A stretch of 7,177 nt of DNA from Bacteroidota bacterium (GCA_023488865.1 JAMDDG010000133.1:1-7177); one strand, 5' to 3'; shown: positions 1 to 6,878, counted from the stretch's first letter. Program-made: numbers and translations. The notes: generated by a model not told the origin, from the sequence alone.

Positions 1-2
1 AC

Positions 3-1475
3 AATATTGGGGCCAATTACATTATGACGGCTTTAGCCATTGGAGGTTTTTTTGTGATTCCTTCGGGCAGGTCCTATCTCTGGACATTTTTATTGGTTCC
101 TCTCACCTCTTTGGTATTGCTTTTTCTGACCAAACTTTTTGGGATAATACAACTTCCCGTCTTTTCACTTCCATTTTCTATTGTCGTTATTCTCTTTGTT
201 TATTTCCTGATGCTGAGAAAAACCCAATCAGGAATTATCCTGACGCCCATTCAGCATTATTCCCCCGAAACAAATTTATACACCTATGCCAACAATAAAA
301 TCAGGTTATCCCAACTGTTGTACTTCCCCTTTCATCCGCCTTTCTGGGGTGCCTGGATAGTCAGTCAGGGCCACGATGGGGCATTTACCCACAAAGGCGA
401 CTGGAGCAAAGCTTACGACTTTATGCTGCTCGACGAAGAGATGAAACGTCATAGCTCCAACGGATTGCTTTGCGAAAATTACCATAGCTACAACAAACCG
501 GTACTCGCACCAGCCAACGGAATCGTTGAAGAGGTTATTGATCAGATAGATGACAATGAAATCGGCAAAGTCGATACCGTTAACAACTGGGGAAATACAA
601 TAATAATCAGACATCTCCCCGGATTATATACTCAATTGTCCCACTTAAGGAAAGGTTCTTTTAAAGTAGCAAAGGGGGATAATGTAAAGCGGGGGGATCT
701 ATTGGCAACCTGCGGTAATTCGGGGCGCTCACCTCAACCCCATATACACTTTCAGGTACAGTCTTCACCTATTCCCGGGTCTAAAACATTGGATTATCCA
801 TTCGCATATTACCTTAAAACAAAAAATAACCACGAAATCTTATCTTCATTTTCCAATCCGGAGGAAGGTGAAATTATTTCTGATCTGCAAACCCACACTT
901 TGTTGAAAAATGCATTTGGCATCCAACCAAACCGGGTTTTAAAATTCAGTTATACGGACAATAAAGGCATTGAATGTTCTGCGCAATGGGAGGCCTACAC
1001 AGATGCCTACAACTACAACTATTTGTATTGCAGCAAGACAGAGAGTTATGCTTATTATGTCAATGATGGAAGCATGTTCTATTTTACAACGTTTTACGGG
1101 GATAAAAATTCCTTGTTGTATTATTTCTACCTGACTGCGTTCAAAGTATTATTAGGATACTATGAGCACATTGGGATTTCCGATGAATTACCATTAAACA
1201 CTATTTTCAACAAAAACGGGATGATCTGGCTCAACGATTTTATTGCCCCTTTCACCAACCGGGTACATGCCAATTATTCGATCAAACCGGACTGGGCAGA
1301 CGATGTCCATCATCCGCAATCCCTGATTCTTGCGTCTAAAATTGAGCTCTCTGTTTTTGGCCGGGTCAAAAATGAAAGTTATGGCACTATTACCATGAAA
1401 GACAACCGGATAGAGCAATTTACGTATGAAAATAAAAAAATAAAAATTAAAGCCAAATGTACAGATACGTTGTAA
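3..1475 (+). CDS. Urea-transporter-like membrane segment fused to M23 metallopeptidase (5' partial)
   Basis: The reading frame is open to the left edge, so the gene is truncated by the window; the ATG at 24 is probably internal. Residues here count from that ATG. Residues 1-65 hold about three hydrophobic segments, with NYIMTALAIGGFFVIPS and a following LPVFSLPF pattern. These resemble the end of urea channels of the UT family ('LTAiALGG' then 'LPxLTLPF'). An M23/LytM domain spans about 105-260 with all expected residues: Zn ligands H123 and D132 (THKGDW...YDF), H207 (LSHL), and H240/H242 (PHIHFQ), so it should be an active peptidoglycan endopeptidase-type enzyme. Residues 261-483 form a region rich in aromatic residues that I do not recognise. 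The gene overlaps the next by 19 bp, so the two are probably co-translated. The M23 call is firm. The UT call rests on one short end of the domain, and another polytopic membrane protein is possible. Confidence 0.85.
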   Translation, partial: NIGANYIMTALAIGGFFVIPSGRSYLWTFLLVPLTSLVLLFLTKLFGIIQLPVFSLPFSIVVILFVYFLMLRKTQSGIILTPIQHYSPETNLYTYANNKIRLSQLLYFPFHPPFWGAWIVSQGHDGAFTHKGDWSKAYDFMLLDEEMKRHSSNGLLCENYHSYNKPVLAPANGIVEEVIDQIDDNEIGKVDTVNNWGNTIIIRHLPGLYTQLSHLRKGSFKVAKGDNVKRGDLLATCGNSGRSPQPHIHFQVQSSPIPGSKTLDYPFAYYLKTKNNHEILSSFSNPEEGEIISDLQTHTLLKNAFGIQPNRVLKFSYTDNKGIECSAQWEAYTDAYNYNYLYCSKTESYAYYVNDGSMFYFTTFYGDKNSLLYYFYLTAFKVLLGYYEHIGISDELPLNTIFNKNGMIWLNDFIAPFTNRVHANYSIKPDWADDVHHPQSLILASKIELSVFGRVKNESYGTITMKDNRIEQFTYENKKIKIKAKCTDTL

Positions 1476-2602
1476 TCCTCTTTCTGTTTTTCCCGCTGTC
1501 TTCCTTTTCGCAAGCTAAGCTCAGCTTTCAAAAAGCAGATAGCCTATCCTATCAATATTACCTGAGAGGTGAATGGGGAAATTTGATCGAATTGTCAAAA
1601 GAGGCATTCAAACAGAAAATTAATTCTAAGTTTATGTATCAACGTGCAGGATATGCTTTTTTTATGAAGGGCGATTATTATTCCGCCAGGCATCAATTTA
1701 TCAAAGCATTGGAATTTGATCAGTCCGATAATTTCACACGGGAATATCTCTACTATTCAGCGCTCAATGCAGGCTCAGAAAATACACGCTATTACGCCGG
1801 AAATCTTTCTGATGATTCTGCGTCTAAACTTGGAATCAGGCCATTCAATCCGATTGAATCGCTTGATACCGAATTTAACCTGAAAATCAACGAAGCAAAG
1901 ACCCGTTCCAACCAAAACTATTACCGGTTCGGGATCAATACAGAACTTGGGTATCATCTGTCATTGTACCAGGCGTATGCTTACCTCGACCAATTGATTG
2001 GTAATGAGCTTACCAGACAACCTGAATATATGGCGCTCCTCAAATGGACCCTCACCCCGGTATGGCATGTCAAAACTGCTTACCATCGGCTCTTCACAAA
2101 TATCGGTAATGTTAATTACCTTGCAAATATGGGTTATATCGCTCTTTCATCCCGACTGAACCGCTTCAATTTTGAGGCAAATGCTTCAATTTTAAAATCA
2201 ACTTTAACCACAACACAGCAAATTGGATTTCAAGCCAGTGTAGTTTTCCCAGGAAAGTCTAATCTATATTTTACAAGTTCGGTAGCTGAAATGTTTGAAA
2301 AAGCAACATACAGGCCCATCTATTCCCAGACAATCGGGTTAAAATGTTTCGATAATTTATGGGCTGAAGGAAATATTACCTTTGGAAACCTAAAAAATTA
2401 CAACACTTTTAACTCACTTTACGTATACAATTCGGAGGATCCCTCTGTTTTCAGAACAGGTTACTCTTTATTTTACTTTTTAGGGAAACACATCACCCTT
2501 ATCGGAAATTTTACTTTCAATCAACAAGAAATTGAGAATAATTCAGCAAACAAATACTATTATCAATATTCATACTCAGGAGGGCTAAAATGGAAACTTT
2601 AA
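1457..2602 (+). CDS. Secreted TPR protein with predicted outer-membrane beta-barrel (YaiO-like)
   Basis: The 381-residue protein starts with a signal peptide (MYRYVVILFLFF..SFSQ, cleavage near residue 19). Residues 25-105 are helical and TPR-like, with a clear repeat at about 58-90 (YAFFMKGDYYSARHQFIKAL). From about 135 to the end the sequence alternates polar and aromatic residues in short strands, for example YYRFGINTELGYHL and HITLIGNFTFN. It finishes with YSYSGGLKWKL, as expected of an outer-membrane barrel of roughly 10-12 strands. This TPR-plus-barrel layout resembles the YaiO family, but that is a comparison by layout and not a proven match. The start overlaps the M23 gene by 19 bp with no Shine-Dalgarno site, consistent with translational coupling or leaderless-style initiation typical of Bacteroidota. 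The stop overlaps the following TPR gene by 13 bp. Substrate or partner is unknown; it may dock the periplasmic M23 and TPR proteins at the outer membrane. Confidence 0.75.
   Translation: MYRYVVILFLFFPLSSFSQAKLSFQKADSLSYQYYLRGEWGNLIELSKEAFKQKINSKFMYQRAGYAFFMKGDYYSARHQFIKALEFDQSDNFTREYLYYSALNAGSENTRYYAGNLSDDSASKLGIRPFNPIESLDTEFNLKINEAKTRSNQNYYRFGINTELGYHLSLYQAYAYLDQLIGNELTRQPEYMALLKWTLTPVWHVKTAYHRLFTNIGNVNYLANMGYIALSSRLNRFNFEANASILKSTLTTTQQIGFQASVVFPGKSNLYFTSSVAEMFEKATYRPIYSQTIGLKCFDNLWAEGNITFGNLKNYNTFNSLYVYNSEDPSVFRTGYSLFYFLGKHITLIGNFTFNQQEIENNSANKYYYQYSYSGGLKWKL
2578..2584 (+). promoter_or_regulatory. Strong Shine-Dalgarno site for the TPR gene
   Basis: AGGAGGG lies 5 bases before the ATG at 2590 and is embedded in the last codons of the barrel gene (Gly-Gly-Leu). 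No other gene start in the window has anything similar, and Bacteroidota generally do without strong SD sites. It fixes the start of the downstream gene and suggests that gene is translated at a higher rate than its operon partners. Confidence 0.7.
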
Positions 2603-3246
2603 AAAAATTATTTTATACAGCAGCTCTATTTTTTATCTCTGTAACACTGGGAGCTCAAAACATTACAGCCTTGCAAGCTGCATACAGCAGAAGCTACATA
2701 GCCGAAAATCAAAATAATTATGCTTTGGCTATTAGCGAGATGAAAACGATCTATCATTCGGATGACTATGTCTCTAATATCCGTTTGGGCTGGCTGAATT
2801 ATCTCGCCAAACAATACAATGAGTCTATCACATTTTATAACAAAGCTATTGAACTTAAACCCTATGCAATCGAGGCACGGCTGGGCTGCGTCAAACCACT
2901 GAGCGCCATTGGAAATTGGGAGAAGGTAAAAAATCAATATATTGAAATACTGAAAATTGATCCGCTAAATACTACCACCAATTATTGGTTAGGCGTTATC
3001 TATTATAACCGGAAAGATTACAAGTCCGCCACCGCTCTTTTTGAGAAAGTGGTCAATCTTTACCCTTTAGATTACGATTCCGTGATAATGCTGGGCTGGT
3101 CCAAGCTCTTTGGCAACAGTCATGCAGATGCAAAGCTATTGTTCCAACATGCACTCATTATCCGTCCCAACGACAGTTCCGCAACAAGCGGCCTTCAACA
3201 AATAAATAAGTGGCTGGAAACCAATTTAAAATATCCAATCAAATAA
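2590..3246 (+). CDS. Secreted tetratricopeptide repeat protein
   Basis: This 218-residue protein has a signal peptide (METLKKLFYTAALFFISVTLGAQ, cleavage near residue 23). The rest is about five consecutive TPR units, at roughly 26-59, 60-92, 93-126, 127-160 and 161-194. Typical positions are visible, such as LGWLNYLAKQYNESITFYNKAIELKP and WLGVIYYNRKDYKSATALFEKVV. It carries no enzymatic motif, so it is most likely a periplasmic scaffold that binds other proteins. It overlaps the barrel gene by 13 bp and is preceded by a strong SD. It is the last gene of the operon and is followed by a hairpin terminator. It probably assists the M23 fusion protein or the barrel protein, though this is inferred only from position. 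No lipobox cysteine is present, so it should be soluble after cleavage. Confidence 0.85.
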   Translation: METLKKLFYTAALFFISVTLGAQNITALQAAYSRSYIAENQNNYALAISEMKTIYHSDDYVSNIRLGWLNYLAKQYNESITFYNKAIELKPYAIEARLGCVKPLSAIGNWEKVKNQYIEILKIDPLNTTTNYWLGVIYYNRKDYKSATALFEKVVNLYPLDYDSVIMLGWSKLFGNSHADAKLLFQHALIIRPNDSSATSGLQQINKWLETNLKYPIK

Positions 3247-3267
3247 GAACTAACCGACTGAAGACGA

Positions 3268-3281
3268 GTTATGGGTTATGG
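3268..3281 (+). repeat. Two tandem GTTATGG heptamers
   Basis: GTTATGG occurs twice in direct succession, and the next unit begins GTTAAAA. The run leads straight into the terminator stem. Short runs of this kind are familiar in spacers of Bacteroidota genomes (general impression, not checked here). No function can be assigned. Confidence 0.5.
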
Positions 3282-3312
3282 GTTAAAATGCCCATTCGGG
3301 GTATTTTAACCC
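3280..3312 (+). terminator. Hairpin terminator of the three-gene operon
   Basis: GGGTTAAAATGCCC (3280-3293) pairs with GGGTATTTTAACCC (3299-3312) over 14 bp with one G-U pair and a 5-base loop. It starts 34 bases after the stop of the TPR gene. The following tract (GTTTCTAC) is only weakly U-rich, so it may be a pause or 3'-end-protecting hairpin and not a textbook intrinsic terminator. A run of 12 A follows at 3321-3332. Confidence 0.7.
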
Positions 3313-3762
3313 GTTTCTACAAAAAAAAAAAACGGCAGGAGAACAAATGTTTGAAAATTATCTTTTACTTTCACGTTAAGTTAAAACAATCTCAACGTAA
3401 GTATACTTTTCAAACCTTTTCTGATGATAAAAAATGCACCTGCGAAACTTGTTTGTTCCCATCATGAAGGGAAAGAAACCTCTTTACGATTAGCACGCTA
3501 TGCTGGTTAAATGCTCCTTTACTCAGCCATGCCGGATAACCTCGACGGGGATAGGCTGACCGCGCAAATGCGGAAAAAACCGAAGGAGCTAAATCATCTC
3601 CGTAAAGACCCTGCATCATGGCAATAGGCTTTGACCAAAGCGGAAATTATTGTAATACAGATCGAAGAAGGCCGGAAGTCTGGTTAAAATAAATCAACCT
3701 TTAGAAAGAACGAAAATAAATAAGCTTTTGAAGCTAATCAGATTTTTAAAATCAAAATCAAA
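3313..3762. other. Gene-free spacer with candidate structured element (3456-3641)
   Basis: No convincing protein gene is present. The 3456-3641 part looks less AT-rich than its flanks and holds several inverted repeats. TTCCC 3456-3460 pairs with GGGAA 3469-3473. GCTCCTT 3513-3519 pairs with AAGGAGC 3583-3589, and encloses TCAGCC/GGCTGA (3523-3528/3554-3559) and CCGC/GCGG (3560-3563/3570-3573). GCTTT/AAAGC (3628-3632/3637-3641) closes a tetraloop. The nested set is a possible three-way junction. An imperfect stem also sits at 3366-3403, and a small AGCTT-TTG-AAGCT hairpin at 3723-3735. A - strand frame of 69 codons (3410-3619) overlaps the element but has no recognisable domain. The region could be a non-coding RNA, a repeat element or a decayed gene, and none of these is established. 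Confidence 0.35.
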
Positions 3763-3796
3763 TTGACCGTTTCACTTGTCATTTTTGTTATATTTG
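3763..3796 (+). promoter_or_regulatory. Candidate Bacteroidota-type promoter for spt
   Basis: TATATTTG at 3789-3796 fits the -7 consensus TAnnTTTG. TTGAC at 3763-3767 is a plausible -33 element, although the spacing of about 23 bases is slightly longer than the usual 19-21. Transcription would start near 3802, about 25 bases before the GTG start of the serine palmitoyltransferase gene. No Shine-Dalgarno site is seen between them. Confidence 0.55.
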
Positions 3797-3827
3797 GCAA
3801 CTCAAACTAACTTTATAGGCACAAAAA

Positions 3828-5015
3828 GTGAGAATTTTACAGGAGAGACTATCAAAATTTGACCTGCCTCAGAAGATAATGGCGGCAGGCATTTACCCTT
3901 ATTTCAGGGTCATAGAATCGGATCAGGATACTGAAGTTACGATCAACGGCAAGCGGGTCCTGATGTTCGGATCAAATAGCTATCTTGGCCTGACCAATGA
4001 TCCCAGGATCAAAGAGGCATCCCAAAAAGCCATTGATAAATATGGTACCGGTTGTGCTGGTTCGCGTTTTTTAAACGGTACATTAGACATTCACCTTGAG
4101 CTCGAAGAAAGATTGGCCAGGTTTACCGGTAAAGAGGGTGCACTTTGTTTTAGCACCGGTTTTCAGGTTAACCTCGGTGTCGTTTCGGTACTGACAGGCA
4201 GAAACGATCATTTGCTTCTCGATGAACTGGATCATGCCTCCATCATCGAAGGCAGCAGGTTATCTTTCTCCAGGGTGTTGAAATTTGCGCACAACGACAT
4301 GAAATCGCTTGAAGGCAAACTGAAGCACTGCACTTCTGACAGTCTCAAACTGATTGTAGTAGATGGAATATTCTCGATGGAAGGTGATATCGTTAAGTTA
4401 CCCGAAATTGTCAAACTGGCCAAAAAGTACAATGCCACCATCATGGTGGATGATGCTCACTCACTGGGTGTTATTGGCGTCAATGGATCGGGAACGGCCT
4501 CCCATTTCGGCCTGACTGATCAGGTAGATCTGATCATGGGAACTTTTTCCAAATCATTTGCTGCATTGGGAGGTTTCATTGCTTCCGACAAGGATACGAT
4601 CAATTTCATCAAACACAATTCCCGTACGCTGATTTTCAGCGCCAGCATGACTCCTGCCTCTACTGCAACCGTTCTGGCAACGCTCAATATCATGGAAAGT
4701 GAACCGGAAAGGATTAAACACCTTTGGGAAATCACCAATTATGCCTTGAAAGGTTTTAAATCCATGGGATTCGATACCGGCAAATCTGAATCACCGATCA
4801 TTCCTTTGTTCATCCGTGACGATATTAAGGCCCTTACGCTCACAAAAGTACTGCTTGAGGATGGAATCTTTGTCAATCCTGTCGTTTCGCCCGGTGTGCC
4901 CAAAGAAGACAGCCTGATACGGTACTCACTTATGGCTACCCATACAAAGGAACAGGTTGATATTTCGATTGATAAGATAACAAAAGCGGCTAAAATGCTG
5001 GGAATACTGTCATAA
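3828..5015 (+). CDS. spt: Serine palmitoyltransferase
   Basis: This PLP enzyme of the alpha-oxoamine synthase family condenses L-serine with a fatty acyl-CoA to 3-ketosphinganine, the first step of sphingolipid synthesis, in the cytoplasm or at the inner membrane face. The 395-residue length is normal. Visible residues are the stacking His136 (DELDHAS), Asp208 and His211 (VDDAHSLG), and the Schiff-base Lys242 (TFSKS); Arg365 (LIRYSLMATHT) is the likely carboxylate contact. Their spacing matches the H159/D231/H234/K265 set of Sphingomonas SPT with a constant offset of 23. The N-terminal LQERLSK and YPYFRVIESDQDTEV segments are typical of the Bacteroidota enzyme and favour it over the related 2-amino-3-ketobutyrate CoA ligase. 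The start is GTG, without an SD; the conserved N-terminus supports it over the internal ATG. The gene ends 15 bp from the convergent phosphatase gene, with no clear terminator between. Confidence 0.9.
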   Translation: MRILQERLSKFDLPQKIMAAGIYPYFRVIESDQDTEVTINGKRVLMFGSNSYLGLTNDPRIKEASQKAIDKYGTGCAGSRFLNGTLDIHLELEERLARFTGKEGALCFSTGFQVNLGVVSVLTGRNDHLLLDELDHASIIEGSRLSFSRVLKFAHNDMKSLEGKLKHCTSDSLKLIVVDGIFSMEGDIVKLPEIVKLAKKYNATIMVDDAHSLGVIGVNGSGTASHFGLTDQVDLIMGTFSKSFAALGGFIASDKDTINFIKHNSRTLIFSASMTPASTATVLATLNIMESEPERIKHLWEITNYALKGFKSMGFDTGKSESPIIPLFIRDDIKALTLTKVLLEDGIFVNPVVSPGVPKEDSLIRYSLMATHTKEQVDISIDKITKAAKMLGILS

Positions 5016-5030
5016 AAAGTTATAAGCTTT

Positions 5031-5717
5031 CTACAGCAGTTCGTTCTGCAGCATCAAAATTACAGTCGAAAAAGTGAAAAACACCACCATGGCGGCGCTG
5101 ATCGTGATTGTTTCCAGTTCATTGATGTTGAGCTTATTACGCTGATATGGGTGGACCGGAAAGGCAAGACTTTCCACGTATATAAGCAACCGGTAGATGC
5201 TCCATCCCACTAAAGATCCCAGCACTATTCCGCCAAGTATATCTCCCGGATAATGAACGCCCAGATAGATACGGGTGTATACTATCACACAGGCCCAGGG
5301 ATAGATAAAAATCGTATATCCCCTATTGCGAAAAAGCAGTGAAGAAAAAGCAGCGAAGGAGAATGCATTGGCCGCATGGGAAGAGACAAAACCATACAAT
5401 CCCCCCTTGCTAAAAAAAACATGGGCCAAAGGCGCAATTACAGGGTCGTTGGATGGACGTAACCTCATGACTAAATGCTTAATCACACCCGAGAGCTGAT
5501 CCGCAAGCAAGATGATGAGTACCAGCGAAATAATCACAGGCACGGATTTTCTGCCGTATTTACGGATAATGATGTAGAGAGTGGTCCCGTAAAATAATAG
5601 CCAGGTAGTCGTAAAGGTAAAAAGGGTCATCACATAATCCATCAGATCGTTGTGATAACTGTTCAGGTAAAGAAATGCAGATTTGTCCAATTCGGAAATT
5701 ATCTGTATTATGCCCAT
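5031..5717 (-). CDS. PAP2-family membrane phosphatase
   Basis: This 228-residue protein has about five or six membrane segments (roughly 33-52, 59-79, 115-129, 134-152, 160-178, 204-224). All three PAP2 motifs are present: C1 K80xxxxxxR87P88, C2 with S113-H114 (FVSSHAANAF, where many members read PSGH), and C3 T148-R149...H155...D159 (YTRIYLGVHYPGD). The two histidines and the aspartate are the catalytic set. Such enzymes remove phosphate from lipid phosphates; common substrates are undecaprenyl diphosphate, phosphatidic acid, phosphatidylglycerophosphate and sphingoid-base phosphates, and the sequence does not tell which. A C-terminal tail with one extra hydrophobic segment (about 184-228) follows the core. 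The start lies 5 bp after the obg stop, so the two genes are probably one transcript. It faces the serine palmitoyltransferase gene tail to tail, which makes a sphingolipid role conceivable but unproven. Confidence 0.85.
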   Translation of the reverse strand: MGIIQIISELDKSAFLYLNSYHNDLMDYVMTLFTFTTTWLLFYGTTLYIIIRKYGRKSVPVIISLVLIILLADQLSGVIKHLVMRLRPSNDPVIAPLAHVFFSKGGLYGFVSSHAANAFSFAAFSSLLFRNRGYTIFIYPWACVIVYTRIYLGVHYPGDILGGIVLGSLVGWSIYRLLIYVESLAFPVHPYQRNKLNINELETITISAAMVVFFTFSTVILMLQNELL

Positions 5718-5722
5718 GTCTT

Positions 5723-6712
5723 TTAAGAATTTAAAAGTTTCCAGATTTCATCTTTCAAAGAAACAATTCCCTGTCCGGATACTGAAGAGATAAAGGTATG
5801 CGGGATATCTTTAAATTCCCTGCTGATTTCCTTCATGAGTTCATTGTCCAGCATATCTGATTTAGAAATTGCTACATATCTTTGTTTATCAAGCAATTCA
5901 GGATTGAACATCTCCAATTCATTCAGTAAAATATCCATCTCTTTCCGGTGGTTTTTGCTATCGGCCGGAATCAGGAACAGCAGGATCGAGTTGCGCTCAA
6001 TGTGCCTCAAAAAACGCAATCCCAGACCACGTCCCTCATGTGCCCCTTCGATAATACCCGGAATATCGGCCATCACAAAAGATTGGTTATCCCTGTAGGC
6101 AACGATACCCAGATTGGGGACCAGAGTTGTGAAGGGATAATCGGCTATCTCAGGTTTCGCAGCTGACACAACAGACAAAAGGGTGGATTTGCCGGCATTC
6201 GGAAATCCAACCAGTCCAACATCTGCCAGAATTTTCAGTTCGAGAATTTTCCAACCTTCTTCCTCCTCTTCACCTGGCTGTGCATACCTGGGTGTCTGGT
6301 GGGTTGCACTTTTGAAATTGACATTACCAAGACCGCCCCTACCCCCTTTCACGAGAATGTGGGATTGGTCATGTTCCGTGATTTCAAACAACACTTCCCC
6401 TGTTTCGGCATCTTTGGCGACCGTACCAAGTGGAACTTCCAGGATAATATCTTCCCCGTCTTTCCCGTGGCTGCGCGAGGCACCACCCGACTCACCAAAT
6501 TCAGCGTAAATATGCTTCCGGTATTTCAGGTGCAAAAGTGTCCACAATTGTGAGTTGCCCTTCAGAATAACATGGCCTCCCCTTCCTCCGTCGCCGCCAT
6601 CTGGCCCTCCTTTGGCAGCAAATTTCTCCCTGCGGAAATGTTTCGACCCCGCTCCTCCATGGCCTGAACGGCACATGATTTTCACATAATCCACAAAATT
6701 CGTCTCTGCCAT
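5723..6712 (-). CDS. obgE: Obg-family GTPase involved in ribosome assembly
   Basis: Obg is an essential GTPase that binds the large ribosomal subunit during its maturation and is linked to stress and cell-cycle control. Residues 1-159 form the glycine-rich Obg fold (KGGPDGGDGGRGG, KGGRGGLGN). The G domain follows with G1 GFPNAGKST (169-177), G2 TT (195-196), G3 DIPG (216-219), G4 SKSD (283-286) and G5 SSVSG (309-313). G4 differs from the usual NKxD. The protein ends at residue 329 directly after the G domain, so the variable OCT domain of some homologues is absent. The start ATG is supported by the conserved N-terminus (FVDYVKIMCRSGHGGAG). A weak purine-rich stretch (AAGGA) lies just upstream. 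It is the first gene of a two-gene unit with the PAP2 phosphatase, transcribed from a predicted promoter at 6734-6765. Confidence 0.95.
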   Translation of the reverse strand: MAETNFVDYVKIMCRSGHGGAGSKHFRREKFAAKGGPDGGDGGRGGHVILKGNSQLWTLLHLKYRKHIYAEFGESGGASRSHGKDGEDIILEVPLGTVAKDAETGEVLFEITEHDQSHILVKGGRGGLGNVNFKSATHQTPRYAQPGEEEEEGWKILELKILADVGLVGFPNAGKSTLLSVVSAAKPEIADYPFTTLVPNLGIVAYRDNQSFVMADIPGIIEGAHEGRGLGLRFLRHIERNSILLFLIPADSKNHRKEMDILLNELEMFNPELLDKQRYVAISKSDMLDNELMKEISREFKDIPHTFISSVSGQGIVSLKDEIWKLLNS

Positions 6713-6733
6713 TGATCCTTTTATAGGTTACCT

Positions 6734-6765
6734 CAAAGGTACATACTATCCCCGACTATCGAAAA
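6734..6765 (-). promoter_or_regulatory. Candidate promoter of obgE
   Basis: On the - strand, TACCTTTG (6741 down to 6734) matches the Bacteroidota -7 consensus TAnnTTTG. TTTT (6765 down to 6762) serves as an imperfect -33 element with a 20-base spacer. The predicted start of transcription, near 6728, leaves a short leader of about 15 bases before the obg ATG at 6712. Confidence 0.55.
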
Positions 6766-6785
6766 CCCTCGAAATTATATATTTT

Positions 6786-6816
6786 TTTGGTTCAAACAGC
6801 GGTTTCATTACCTTTG
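6786..6816 (+). promoter_or_regulatory. Consensus-like promoter facing right, no gene downstream
   Basis: TTTG (6786-6789), a 19-base spacer and TACCTTTG (6809-6816) match the Bacteroidota consensus exactly. It points away from obg. No + strand gene follows inside the window, so a transcript would pass through the 9-bp repeats and run antisense to the gene at the right edge. Its -7 box forms a 9-bp inverted repeat (TCAAAGGTA 6733-6741 / TACCTTTGA 6809-6817) with the obg -7 box. Confidence 0.45.
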
Positions 6817-6824
6817 ATATTACA

Positions 6825-6878
6825 GTTTGAAGGGTTTGTAAAGTTTAAAAAGTTTATGGGGTTTGAAAAGTTTATAAG
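6825..6878 (+). repeat. Six in-phase 9-bp units beginning GTTT
   Basis: The units are GTTTGAAGG, GTTTGTAAA, GTTTAAAAA, GTTTATGGG, GTTTGAAAA and GTTTATAAG, with no gap or phase slip. The consensus is GTTT followed by five mostly purine bases (A/G) with an occasional T. The tail of each unit varies while GTTT is constant. Periodicity of this kind can arise by slippage and decay. Each GTTTG also looks like a -33 element. Confidence 0.75.

Noticed and set aside
3210..3467. 85-codon + strand frame overlapping the end of the TPR gene
   Set aside because: It runs through the terminator hairpin and the 12-A run, has no start signal, and its product is low-complexity and Lys-rich.
3410..3619. 69-codon - strand frame in the spacer as a real gene
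   Set aside because: No promoter, RBS or known domain; it overlaps the hairpin-rich element. It is kept only as a possible remnant under the structured-element finding.
3741..3753. GATTTTTAAAATC palindrome upstream of the spt promoter as an operator
   Set aside because: It is a short AT-only core in an AT-rich stretch and is likely by chance.
3320..3830. CRISPR array, tRNA or riboswitch in the large spacer
   Set aside because: No regular repeat-spacer pattern, no cloverleaf with CCA or T-loop, and no conserved core of TPP, cobalamin or SAM riboswitches was seen.
5835..6553. Several + strand frames of 72-108 codons opposite obg
   Set aside because: They are shadows of the strongly conserved obg gene and have no promoter or family match.
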